Below are positions 55,955 through 64,000 of a stretch of DNA of 64,000 bases, piece by piece (positions within the stretch are counted from its first letter, which is position 1; every line of letters begins with the position of its first letter). The position numbers were made by a program, and so were the translations under genes. The notes under the pieces are model-generated. The model was not told the DNA's origin, searched no databases, and saw only the letters and a list, made by a program, of their open reading frames with translations. The DNA lies in contig NZ_JAFBCC010000001.1 of assembly GCF_016907495.1 (NCBI RefSeq), positions 186,001 through 250,000 of the forward strand, read 5' to 3'. This DNA is from Arthrobacter tumbae. GTDB lineage: Bacteria > Actinomycetota > Actinomycetes > Actinomycetales > Micrococcaceae.

Positions 55955-56641
55955 ATGGTTAAGGCAGCACACGCGGAGACGACTGTCGATGAGGTGATGG
56001 CCGAGCTTGCCGCGCTCGAGGACCCGCGGATGCGTGAGGTGAACGCCAGGCACGGTGATGACCACGGAGTTAACCTCAGCAAGCTGCGTGCGCTCGCCAA
56101 GCGCCTGAAGACGCAGGAGGAGCTTGCCTCCAAACTCTGGGAGACGAACGACACCGCGGCTCGGCTCCTCGCGATCCTGATCTGTCGCCCCAAAGCACTC
56201 GGGCCGGATGACCTGGATGCGATGCTGCGCACGGCGCGCGCACCCAAAGTGGAGGACTGGCTCATCAGCTACGTGGTGAAGAAGAATCCGCACGCGGAGG
56301 ATCTGCGCCTCGCCTGGTTCGCTGATCCGGATCCGGTGGTCGCCGGTGCAGGCTGGGCACTGACCGCCGACCGGGTGGCGAAGAAGCCAGCCGGGCTCGA
56401 CCTGCCGGGGCTTCTGGACGTCATCGAGGCGGAGATGAAGAACGCACCGGAACGCCTGCAGTGGGCCATGAATACCTGTCTGGCCCAGATCGGGATCGCG
56501 TACCCCGAACACCGCACTCGGGCACTGGAGATCGGTGAGCGGCTGGAGGTCCTGAAGGACTACCCCACCTCCCCCGGCTGCACCTCGCCGTTCGCCCCCG
56601 TCTGGATCAATGAAATCGTGCGCCGACAGCAGGCCGGATAG
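55955..56641 (+). CDS. DNA alkylation repair protein, AlkD-like
   Basis: 228 residues of HEAT-like helical repeats. Start ATG 55955, with CAGGAG eight bases upstream; the longer frame has no family support. Helices such as SKLRALAKRLKTQEELASKL, LWETNDTAARLLAILI and PVVAGAGWALTADRVAKK match AlkD-like glycosylase folds. The usual AlkD catalytic Trp/Asp positions are hard to place by eye, so activity is uncertain. It begins 31 bases after the WYL regulator and is probably its target or in one unit. Confidence 0.82.
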   Translation: MVKAAHAETTVDEVMAELAALEDPRMREVNARHGDDHGVNLSKLRALAKRLKTQEELASKLWETNDTAARLLAILICRPKALGPDDLDAMLRTARAPKVEDWLISYVVKKNPHAEDLRLAWFADPDPVVAGAGWALTADRVAKKPAGLDLPGLLDVIEAEMKNAPERLQWAMNTCLAQIGIAYPEHRTRALEIGERLEVLKDYPTSPGCTSPFAPVWINEIVRRQQAG

Positions 56642-56652
56642 GACCGGGGCTG

Positions 56653-57591
56653 TCAGCCGTCGGCGAAGCGCAGGACGGCGCGGTTCACCTCGTCGATCAT
56701 GCCGCTGCCGCCGTGGCCGTCCTGATCGACAACGACCAGCTCCGCCGCGGGCCATGCCTGGGCGAGATTCCACGCAGTCGAGAGCGGGGAGCTGACATCC
56801 AGACGACCATGGATCATCACGCCGGGAATGGAGGCGATGCGGTCCATGCGGTTCAGCAGATCGTCACCTCCGAAGCCCGCATGACGCCAGTAATGGGTCA
56901 CGAGGGTGGCGAAGAGGAGCCGGAATTCCGGCGGTTGAAGCTGAAGATGCGGCTCGGCCTTGGGATCCAGGGACATATGCACGTCCTCCCAGGTGCACCA
57001 GGCCAGGGCCGCACGCTCGCGGGCTGCCGCGTCAGGGCCGGTAAGCATCCGGTGGTAGGCGTCAATGATCCGTTCATCCGATGCCGGCCCCGCCGCAGCA
57101 CGGAATGCGTCCCACTCCCGGGGAAAGATCTTGCCCATGTCTTCGGTAATCCAGGAAACCTCCGCGCCCGACGTCGTCGTAACCGCTGCAAGGATGATGC
57201 CCGACACCCGATCAGGGTGTGCCTGAGCGTAGGCAAGGGTGAGCGTGGTCCCCCAGGAACCGCCGTACAGCAGCCATTGCCGCACCTGCAGGTGCTCACG
57301 CAGCACCTCCATGTCGGCGATGAGCGCCTGCGTGGTGTTGGTGGACAGGTCCGCCTCGGAATCTGTTGCGAGCGGCCGGCTCCGTCCGCACCCTCGCTGT
57401 TCGAAGCCGACAATGAAGAATTTCTCCGGGTCGAAGTGCTGTCTGTAACCGCCCCGCATCCCGGAGCCGGGCCCTCCATGCACATAGAGTGCGGGCTTCC
57501 CGTCCGGGTTGCCGGCCGCCTCCCAGTAGATTGTGTTCGCATCGCCGACGGACAGCATTCCACTGTCGACAGTTTCGTTTGAGGTGAACAT
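56653..57591 (-). CDS. pip: Prolyl aminopeptidase
   Basis: Releases N-terminal proline from peptides. Alpha/beta hydrolase of 312 residues with the HGGPGSG oxyanion motif near 40, nucleophile GGSWGTTL (Ser near 113), Asp in HGRLDVSSP and His in DQDGHGGS. The motif set is close to the S33 family. Divergent from hrpA across 52 bases; convergent with the AlkD-like gene. Confidence 0.93.
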   Translation of the reverse strand: MFTSNETVDSGMLSVGDANTIYWEAAGNPDGKPALYVHGGPGSGMRGGYRQHFDPEKFFIVGFEQRGCGRSRPLATDSEADLSTNTTQALIADMEVLREHLQVRQWLLYGGSWGTTLTLAYAQAHPDRVSGIILAAVTTTSGAEVSWITEDMGKIFPREWDAFRAAAGPASDERIIDAYHRMLTGPDAAARERAALAWCTWEDVHMSLDPKAEPHLQLQPPEFRLLFATLVTHYWRHAGFGGDDLLNRMDRIASIPGVMIHGRLDVSSPLSTAWNLAQAWPAAELVVVDQDGHGGSGMIDEVNRAVLRFADG

Positions 57592-57626
57592 CCAGCCAGC
57601 CTAACCGCGGGCGGGATAGCGCCGAG

Positions 57627-57632
57627 TAAACT
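57627..57632 (+). promoter_or_regulatory. Candidate -10 element for hrpA
   Basis: TAAACT followed 11 bases later by the hrpA ATG, with no ribosome-binding site in between. A start near 57639 would make a near-leaderless transcript. The -35 is not clear. Confidence 0.3.
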
Positions 57633-57643
57633 TTGACGTAATC

Positions 57644-60600
57644 ATGTCGCTGACTATCACTTACCCTGCCCAGCTCCCGGTCTCGGAACGGCGGGCAGAC
57701 ATCATGGCTGCCATCGCGGCGAATCAGGTCACCATCATCGCCGGCGAAACGGGCTCGGGAAAAACCACGCAGATCCCCAAGATGTGCCTCGAACTCGGCC
57801 TCGGCCGGTCGGGAATGATCGGTCATACCCAGCCGCGCCGCCTGGCGGCCCGCACCGTTGCCGAACGCATCGCCGAGGAATTGGACGTCAAGCTCGGAGA
57901 AGAGGTTGGATACCAGGTCCGGTTCACCGGCGAAGTGGGCCGGAGCACGCGCATCAAGCTGATGACGGACGGCATCCTGCTCGCCGAGATCCAGCATGAC
58001 AAGCTGCTGAGGAAGTACAGCACCATCATCATCGACGAGGCCCATGAGCGCAGCCTCAATATCGACTTCATTCTGGGCTATCTTAAGCGCATCCTGCCCA
58101 AACGCCCCGATCTGAAGCTCATCATCACCTCGGCCACCATTGATCCGGAGCGCTTCGCGAACCACTTCGCCGCAGATGAGGCTGCGCCGGTCAAACAGCC
58201 CGCGCCCATCATCGAAGTGTCCGGGCGGACCTACCCCGTGGAGATCCGGTACCGTCCGCTCAGCCAACCCGCCGGTGACACTGACTCTGACGCTGAGTTC
58301 GGCGCACAGGACGAACTTGAGGAAGACCGCGATCCACTGGACGCCGTGTGCGACGCCGTTGACGAACTTGCCCGCGAAGCGCCCGGCGACATTCTGGTCT
58401 TCTTCTCCGGCGAGCGCGAGATCCGGGACGCAGCCGACGCACTCCGCGCCCGGGTACAGGTGAACCCGCGGCTTCGCGGGACCGAGATCCTGCCCCTCTT
58501 TGCCCGCCTGTCACTGCAGGAACAGCACCAGGTCTTCAAACCGGGCGGCGCCGGACGGCGCATCGTCCTCGCTACCAATGTTGCTGAAACATCCCTGACC
58601 GTTCCCGGGATCAAGTACGTCATCGATACCGGAACCGCCCGCATTTCCCGGTATTCGCACCGCACGAAGGTGCAGCGGCTGCCCATCGAGCGGGTATCGC
58701 AGGCATCCGCGAACCAGCGGTCTGGCCGTTGCGGCCGTGTGTCCAACGGCATAGCGATCCGCCTGTACTCCGAGGAGGATTTCGACTCCAGACGGCCCTT
58801 CACTGATCCGGAGATCCTCCGGACCAACCTTGCGGCCGTTATCCTCCAGATGGCGGCCATGGGGGTCACCCGCGGCCCGAAGGATGTTGCAGCCTTTCCC
58901 TTCGTGGAGCCGCCGGACTCAAAAGCCATCAACGACGGCGTCACGCTCCTTCGCGAGCTCGGCGCGCTTACCGCTGACGGCGGCATCTCCCCGGTGGGTC
59001 GGCAACTGGCACAGCTGCCCGTTGATCCGCGCCTCGGGCGCATGATCGTTGAGGCCGGGCGCCGCGGCTGCACCAAGGAGGTCATGATCCTGGCTGCGGC
59101 ACTTACTATCCAGGACCCGAGGGAGCGTCCGCAGCCGGACCAGGCAGCGAAGCTCCAGAGCGCCACCGAGAAGCACCGCAGGTTCGCGGATGAGAAATCC
59201 GACTTCACGGGATACCTCAACCTGTGGCGGTATCTGCAGGAGCAGCAGAAGGAGCTGTCCTCCACCCAGTTCCGGAAGCTGTGCCGAAACGAGTTCATCA
59301 ATTACCTGCGCGTGCGCGAGTGGCAGGATCTTTTCGCCCAGCTGCGGCAGCTCGCCAAGCCGCTGGGGATCACACTGGCTCCCAGCGAAGTGGATCCGGT
59401 GGGCCAGCATGATGCGATCCACATCAGCATGTTGTCCGGCCTGCTCAGCCACATCGGCCTGTATGACCAGCGCAAGCGCGAATACTCCGGCGCGCGCGGC
59501 ACCCGTTTTGCCATCTTCCCGGGCAGCGCACTGTTCAAGAAGAGCCCTGACTGGGTCATGGCAGCGGAGCTCGTGGAAACCTCCCGGCTGTGGGCCCGCG
59601 TGGTCGCCGCATTTGATCCGCTCTGGGCCGAGGAAGTGGCACCGGATCTGGTGAAGCGCAGCTACAGTGAGCCCCATTGGTCGCGCAAAATGGGCTCCGT
59701 CATGGCCTATGAGAAGGTCACCCTCTACGGCGTGCCGATTGTGCCCCAGCGGCGCATCAACTATGGCCGCATCGACAGGGAGCTGGCGCGGGAACTCTTC
59801 ATCCGCCATGCGCTGGTGGAGGGTGACTGGCGCACCCACCACAAGTTCTTCCATCGCAACAAGGCGCGCATCGCCGAGATCGAAGAGATGGAAAACCGGA
59901 TGCGCCGCCGCGACCTCATGGTGGACGATGAAACCCTGTTTGCGTTCTACGATGCCCGCGTGGGTTCGGATGTGGTGTCGGAGCGCCACTTCGACAAGTG
60001 GTGGAAGCAGGCACGCCAGGACAACCCGGATCTGCTGGACTTCAAACCCGAGGAACTGCTCAGCCGCGACGCCGACCTCGACGAGAGGGCGTTCCCGAAG
60101 ACGTGGCACCAGCAGGGCTTTGAACTGCCGCTCAGTTACGAGTTCTCCCCCAACACTCCGGGTGCCTCAGACGGCGTCACCGTGCAGGTTCCCATTCTGT
60201 TCCTGAACCAGCTGGAGCCGGCCCCCTTTCAGTGGCAAATCCCCGGGCTGCGCGTCGAACTGGTTGCCGCGCTCATCAAGTCCCTGCCCAAACAGGTTCG
60301 CAAGAATTTCATTCCCGCTCCCGACGTCGCACGGAGCGCCGTCGATGCCCTGCACGCCGATTTCGATCCGGGCCGGGACGCACTTGAGCCCTCGCTTGAA
60401 CTGGCCCTGCGCAGATTGAAGGGACACATCATTCCCCCGGGGTCCTGGAACCGGGACACCCTGCCGCCGCACCTCTTGATGAGCTTTGAGGTGACGGACG
60501 GGAACGGACGCATTCTGGACGAAGACAAGGACCTGCAGGCGCTCCAGGAGCGGCTTGCCCCGCTGACCCGGCGGGCAATCGCCGAATCACTCGGCGCCAC

Positions 60601-61570
60601 CCCTGGATCTGTTCAGCAGATCTCGAAGGCGGCAAGTCGAAAGCAACAGGCAGCGCCGTCGTCGTCGTCGTCATCATCAGGAGAAGCCACACCAGGGATC
60701 AAGGAGGTCAGCGGCGCGACGGCGTGGACCTTCGGTACAGTTCCCCGGGACGTTTCCAGGATCGTGGGTGGCCACCGGGTGACGGGGTACCCCGCGCTGG
60801 TTGACGAGAACACCGCGGTTGGGCTGAGGGTTTTCCCCGACGCCGCCGGGCAGGCAGCTGCCATGCGGGCAGGCGTTATCCGCTTGCTTGCGCTGCGGGT
60901 TCCGAGCCCCGCCCGGTACGTCCTTGAGCACCTCAGCAACGCAGAAAAGCTTACGTTCAGCCAGAATCCGCACGGCAGTGTCGCGGCGCTGATCGAGGAC
61001 TGCTCCATCGCAGCGATCGACAAGCTGACTCCCGAGGAGCTGCCGTGGACCGTCGGCGAGTTCGACGCGCTCTATGAAACCGTCCGCGCCGAACTCATCG
61101 ATACGGTGTTCACCGTCACGGCAACGGTTGAGAAGATCCTCGCCAGTGCCCGAAGGATTGAAAAGCGGCTGAAGGGCACCACGAGCCCGGCACTTATCAC
61201 CGCGCTCAACGATGTGAAGAGCCAGCTTGAGCAGCTCGTCTTTCCGGGCTTTGTCGCGACGACCGGCTACGCACAGCTGGCGCACCTCCCCCGCTACCTC
61301 GCCGGCATCGAAAGGCGGCTTGAGAAGCTGGAGACCAATGTCCAGCGCGATGGCGTGAACACTGCAACGGTGCAGCGCCTGGAGGACGAGTACGACGACG
61401 CCGTTGCCGCCGTCGCTCCGCACGGACGGCCGGTGCCGCCCGCGCTACGACGCGTTCGCTGGATGCTCGAGGAACTCCGGATCAGCCTGTTCGCCCAGGA
61501 GCTGGGAACCGCCTACTCGGTCTCCGAGAAGCGCATCAGGACAGCCCTCGGCGAAGCACTGGCTGCCTGA
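57644..61570 (+). CDS. hrpA: ATP-dependent RNA helicase HrpA
   Basis: DEAH-box RNA helicase of 1308 residues, full length for bacterial HrpA (E. coli 1300). Walker A is GETGSGKT (34-41), DEAH at 131-134, the SAT motif in LIITSATID, motif VI in QASANQRSGRCGR near 350, then the HA2 and OB-fold regions and the large C-terminal DUF3418 segment (GLRVELVAALIKSLPKQVRK). In E. coli it resolves stalled ribosomes; the same role is inferred. A serine-rich linker (SSSSSSSG, near 1010) is a local peculiarity. Confidence 0.95.
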   Translation: MSLTITYPAQLPVSERRADIMAAIAANQVTIIAGETGSGKTTQIPKMCLELGLGRSGMIGHTQPRRLAARTVAERIAEELDVKLGEEVGYQVRFTGEVGRSTRIKLMTDGILLAEIQHDKLLRKYSTIIIDEAHERSLNIDFILGYLKRILPKRPDLKLIITSATIDPERFANHFAADEAAPVKQPAPIIEVSGRTYPVEIRYRPLSQPAGDTDSDAEFGAQDELEEDRDPLDAVCDAVDELAREAPGDILVFFSGEREIRDAADALRARVQVNPRLRGTEILPLFARLSLQEQHQVFKPGGAGRRIVLATNVAETSLTVPGIKYVIDTGTARISRYSHRTKVQRLPIERVSQASANQRSGRCGRVSNGIAIRLYSEEDFDSRRPFTDPEILRTNLAAVILQMAAMGVTRGPKDVAAFPFVEPPDSKAINDGVTLLRELGALTADGGISPVGRQLAQLPVDPRLGRMIVEAGRRGCTKEVMILAAALTIQDPRERPQPDQAAKLQSATEKHRRFADEKSDFTGYLNLWRYLQEQQKELSSTQFRKLCRNEFINYLRVREWQDLFAQLRQLAKPLGITLAPSEVDPVGQHDAIHISMLSGLLSHIGLYDQRKREYSGARGTRFAIFPGSALFKKSPDWVMAAELVETSRLWARVVAAFDPLWAEEVAPDLVKRSYSEPHWSRKMGSVMAYEKVTLYGVPIVPQRRINYGRIDRELARELFIRHALVEGDWRTHHKFFHRNKARIAEIEEMENRMRRRDLMVDDETLFAFYDARVGSDVVSERHFDKWWKQARQDNPDLLDFKPEELLSRDADLDERAFPKTWHQQGFELPLSYEFSPNTPGASDGVTVQVPILFLNQLEPAPFQWQIPGLRVELVAALIKSLPKQVRKNFIPAPDVARSAVDALHADFDPGRDALEPSLELALRRLKGHIIPPGSWNRDTLPPHLLMSFEVTDGNGRILDEDKDLQALQERLAPLTRRAIAESLGATPGSVQQISKAASRKQQAAPSSSSSSSGEATPGIKEVSGATAWTFGTVPRDVSRIVGGHRVTGYPALVDENTAVGLRVFPDAAGQAAAMRAGVIRLLALRVPSPARYVLEHLSNAEKLTFSQNPHGSVAALIEDCSIAAIDKLTPEELPWTVGEFDALYETVRAELIDTVFTVTATVEKILASARRIEKRLKGTTSPALITALNDVKSQLEQLVFPGFVATTGYAQLAHLPRYLAGIERRLEKLETNVQRDGVNTATVQRLEDEYDDAVAAVAPHGRPVPPALRRVRWMLEELRISLFAQELGTAYSVSEKRIRTALGEALAA

Positions 61571-61577
61571 GAACCAG

Positions 61578-61641
61578 GAACTTTTGCGCAGCTCCGGCGG
61601 GTTCCGCACCCCTCGGATCCGCCGGAGCTGCGCAAAAGTTC
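61578..61641. terminator. Long perfect inverted repeat between converging hrpA and HIT genes
   Basis: 23-bp perfect arms (61578-61600 with 61619-61641) around an 18-base loop, beginning seven bases past the hrpA stop and ending ten bases before the HIT stop. It can end both transcripts. The arms read AACTTTTGCGCAGCTCCGG, and the TTTT/AAAA parts give short U-runs on either side. It is longer than a typical terminator, so a repeat family is possible. Confidence 0.65.
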
Positions 61642-61651
61642 GCTTGGGGAG

Positions 61652-62077
61652 TCAGCCAGGAACGTTGTCGCCGAACCCCGCGCTGCGCAGGGCAGCCCGG
61701 AGCCGTTCTGCGTTCTCGTCGAGCTTCGCCGGATCCGGAGCGCGGTCAACGTTGTGCACGTCGAAGTCCGCCGGACTCTGCGTCGGCCAGATGTGCACGT
61801 GTACGTGGGGAATTTCGTAACCCTCCATCAGCACTCCGATGCGTTTTGCGTTGAAGGCTGATTCCTGGACTCTCGCAAGCTTCTGGGCCACATCCATGAC
61901 CTTGCCGAGCAGATCCGGCTCGAGGTCCACCCAGTGCGCAACCTCGCGGCGCGGGACGACCATGAGGTGCCCGTCGGTGATGGGCTCGATGGTCAGGAAC
62001 GCCACCACGTCCTCGTCCTTCCAGACGAACCGGCCCGGGATTTCGCCGGCGATGATCTTGGTGAACAGCGTGCTCAT
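61652..62077 (-). CDS. HIT family protein
   Basis: 141-residue nucleotide hydrolase or transferase of the histidine-triad superfamily. The triad is HVHVHIWP near residue 95, with LMVVPRREVAHW upstream. It resembles HIT/Hint-type AMP-lysine or AMP-imidophosphate hydrolases. ATG 62077 has a strong AAGGAGGA site. Monocistronic; convergent with hrpA. Confidence 0.93.
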   Translation of the reverse strand: MSTLFTKIIAGEIPGRFVWKDEDVVAFLTIEPITDGHLMVVPRREVAHWVDLEPDLLGKVMDVAQKLARVQESAFNAKRIGVLMEGYEIPHVHVHIWPTQSPADFDVHNVDRAPDPAKLDENAERLRAALRSAGFGDNVPG

Positions 62078-62148
62078 GAATCCTCCTTCAGGTTCACGGC
62101 TACTCTCTCACGGGCGAACGTCCGCAGCCGAGTGGATCCGGCGCAGGG

Positions 62149-62982
62149 TCAGGGACCGGTTGCCACCGGCAGATCCGCACGCTGGGACCACTGTGACCAC
62201 GATCCCGGATACAGCGCGGCCTGGTAGCCGGCAACCTCAAGAGCGGCAATCTCGTGAGCGGCAGTGATACCGGATCCGCAGTACACGGCAACGTCTGCGG
62301 TCTCGGAGATGCCCAGCGCAGCGAAGCGCCGGCGCAGTTCCACCGGCGGCAGGAATGTGTTCTCCGCCGTGAGGTTCGCGGATGTGGGAGCGTTGGAGGC
62401 TCCCGGAATGTGCCCGGCTTTCGGGTCAATCGGCTCGGTCTCACCACGGAAGCGCTCGGGCGCCCGGGCATCGAGCAGGACACCGTTGCGCGCCAGGGTG
62501 AGAACGCCGTCGACCGCCGTCAGGACAGGCATGTGTCCGGAGCTCAGGGTGACTTCGCCCAGGCAGTGCTGCTCCTCGCCGCGCTCGGTCTCGTAGCCGG
62601 CCGCCTGCCACGCACTCAGCCCTCCGTCGAGCAGGTGGACTCTGGTGAGGCCCGCGTCGCGAAGCAGCCACCACAGGCGTGCTGCAGAAAGATTCCCCAT
62701 GTCGTCGTAGGCAACGACCACATCGCCGTCGTTGATGCCCCACTGACGGGCCGCTTCCTCGAGCGCCGCCGGTTCCGGCAGCGGGTGCCGTCCCTCCGCC
62801 GCGGATGGGCGGGAACACAGCTGCGTTTCAAGGTCAACGTAGACGGCGCCTGGAATATGGGCTGATCGGTACTGCTCGTGGCCGTGGGGGTTGCCCAGCG
62901 TCCAGCGAACATCCAGCAGGACGGTCTGCTGACCGGAGGTCATCCGGTTCCGCAGCGCCTGCACGTCCATCAGAGTCTCCAT
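62149..62982 (-). CDS. Sulfurtransferase, thiosulfate/3-mercaptopyruvate type
   Basis: 277 residues with two rhodanese domains. The catalytic Cys is in VYCGSGITAAHEI, the CGSG-type loop typical of 3-mercaptopyruvate sulfurtransferases. LLDVRWTLGNPHG and HIPGAVYVDLE are the N-terminal domain motifs. ATG 62982 has AAGGAGA seven bases upstream. It transfers sulfur from thiosulfate or mercaptopyruvate to acceptors, possibly cyanide. Confidence 0.93.
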   Translation of the reverse strand: METLMDVQALRNRMTSGQQTVLLDVRWTLGNPHGHEQYRSAHIPGAVYVDLETQLCSRPSAAEGRHPLPEPAALEEAARQWGINDGDVVVAYDDMGNLSAARLWWLLRDAGLTRVHLLDGGLSAWQAAGYETERGEEQHCLGEVTLSSGHMPVLTAVDGVLTLARNGVLLDARAPERFRGETEPIDPKAGHIPGASNAPTSANLTAENTFLPPVELRRRFAALGISETADVAVYCGSGITAAHEIAALEVAGYQAALYPGSWSQWSQRADLPVATGP

Positions 62983-63141
62983 GAAGATCTCCTTATGAAA
63001 GTGTGACCGGTGGCACACCGGTCACAGGTGTGAGCCAAGTTCACCACAGCTCCGCGCTCCCCTCCAAGCCGGCGGCACCGAACCGGCGAGGGCCCTGCCG
63101 GGGCTCTGGTCCTGACGGGCGCCAAGGGGTACAAAAGGGTA

Positions 63142-64000
63142 ATGACAGCTTCACTGGTGCTCGGTCCGATGCTCCGGTATGTCGATGAAACCTCAGCGAC
63201 GCTGTGGATGGAAACCAGTGCAGCCTGCACGGTGGAGCTGCGCGCCGGTGGAAAAACATGGACCGCTGCCACCTTCGGCGTCCATGGTCATCACTATGCG
63301 CTGGTGGAGGCGGAGGATCTGCCGCCGGGGACCTCTGTGGAGTACACCGTAGGCATAGCCGGCGAGCGCGTGTGGCCGGAACCTGCGTCGCCGTTCCCTG
63401 CGCCGACCATCCGTACCCTTCATCCTGAAGGGCGGCTGCGGCTCGCCTTCGGCTCATGCCGAACCAGCGTCCCGCATGACACTCTGGGCAACGCTACCCA
63501 CGGCGTCGACGCGCTCCGTGCCTTCGCGCTGCATCAGGCACACAACGACGACGACGGCGCCCGCCCCGATCTGGTCGCCTTCCTGGGAGATCAGGTCTAC
63601 GCGGATTCCACGAGCAACGAGATGCAGGATTTCATCCGGTCACGGCGGTCTCTCGATGATCCGCCGGGCGAGGAGCTGAAGGACTACGAGGAGTATGCCC
63701 AGCTGTACAAACTCGCCTGGTCCGACGACGCGAACCGCTGGCTGCTCTCCACCCTTCCCAGCGCGATGATGTTCGATGACCACGACATCCGTGATGACTG
63801 GAACGCGTCCCTCTCCTGGCGGGAGAAAATGGACGGCACCACCTGGTGGCAGGGCCGCATCGTTGCCGGGCTCGCTTCCTACTGGGTGTATCAGCACCTG
63901 GGAAACCTCTCACCGGCTGGACGCGGCGGGGATATCCTGTGGCAAAAAGTCCGCGCCCATCAGGGCCCCGACGAACTCGATTTCACCGCTGACCTTGAAG
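63142..64000 (+). CDS. PhoD-like alkaline phosphatase/metallophosphatase (cut by window edge)
   Basis: 286 residues are visible and the frame continues beyond 64000. The N-terminal beta-sandwich domain (about 1-100) precedes the metallophosphatase core with AFLGDQVYAD (metal-binding Asp) and MFDDHDIRDDWN (about 210-221), both PhoD hallmarks. No signal peptide is seen, unlike secreted PhoD, so this is likely a cytosolic relative. ATG 63142 has AAAGGGT upstream. Substrate unknown. Confidence 0.88.
   Translation, partial: MTASLVLGPMLRYVDETSATLWMETSAACTVELRAGGKTWTAATFGVHGHHYALVEAEDLPPGTSVEYTVGIAGERVWPEPASPFPAPTIRTLHPEGRLRLAFGSCRTSVPHDTLGNATHGVDALRAFALHQAHNDDDGARPDLVAFLGDQVYADSTSNEMQDFIRSRRSLDDPPGEELKDYEEYAQLYKLAWSDDANRWLLSTLPSAMMFDDHDIRDDWNASLSWREKMDGTTWWQGRIVAGLASYWVYQHLGNLSPAGRGGDILWQKVRAHQGPDELDFTADLE

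Overview
The window is about 64 kb of high-GC chromosomal DNA with dense coding, many GTG starts and 1-4 base stop/start overlaps (ATGA, GTGA, TGATG, TAATG). Gene content and order point to an actinobacterium of the Micrococcaceae, Arthrobacter-like (inference; no rRNA is present to confirm it). The strongest evidence is the minus-strand order argS-lysA-hom-thrC-thrB-rho-prfA-prmC-tsaC ... wecA-like-atpI-atpBEFHAGDC-DUF2550 with nucS nearby, which is the mycobacterial/actinobacterial arrangement, plus clpS-DUF2017-murI. Almost everything is housekeeping; no phage, insertion sequence, CRISPR array or plasmid gene was seen.

Layout. 1-5506 (minus): clpS, a DUF2017 gene, murI, an MBL-fold hydrolase, rph, rdgB, a DedA membrane protein and a GNAT acetyltransferase cut by the window edge. 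5592-7543 (plus): pncB-pncA for NAD salvage, divergent from clpS. 7579-16452 (minus): a DEAD/DEAH helicase, an MFS exporter, a DUF3039 protein, an ABC ATPase/permease pair, a YbbN-like protein and an unknown three-segment membrane protein. 16695-20447: an AI-2E-type permease, an alpha/beta hydrolase, a small Cys/His protein, the mismatch endonuclease gene nucS and a cold-shock gene with a long leader. 20532-28973 (minus): the complete ATP synthase operon with two AtpI/AtpZ-like proteins at its head.

29078-34937 is a surface-glycan module: a WbpL/WecA-type sugar-phosphate transferase and a FlaA1/PglF-type dehydratase on the minus strand, facing away from two related GT2 glycosyltransferases and an SDR epimerase on the plus strand. 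It sits inside the otherwise conserved tsaC-to-atp order. 34888-46845 (minus) holds the translation/termination genes tsaC, prmC, prfA and rho, then the aspartate-family genes thrB, thrC, hom, lysA, and argS. 47018-49860 (plus) is a three-gene flavin electron-transfer operon: an exported FMN-binding protein, ApbE flavin transferase, and an RnfD/NqrB-like membrane domain fused to a ferredoxin-reductase-like domain. This is the most unusual part of the window. A tRNA-Arg(CCG) follows, then a DUF4129/MoxR/DUF58 cluster (50115-54270), a DinB / WYL-regulator / AlkD-like trio, a prolyl aminopeptidase, hrpA, a HIT protein, a thiosulfate-type sulfurtransferase and a PhoD-like phosphatase cut by the right edge.

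Limits: calls come from reading motifs and gene order. No database search was run, membrane segments were judged by eye, and promoter calls are low confidence.
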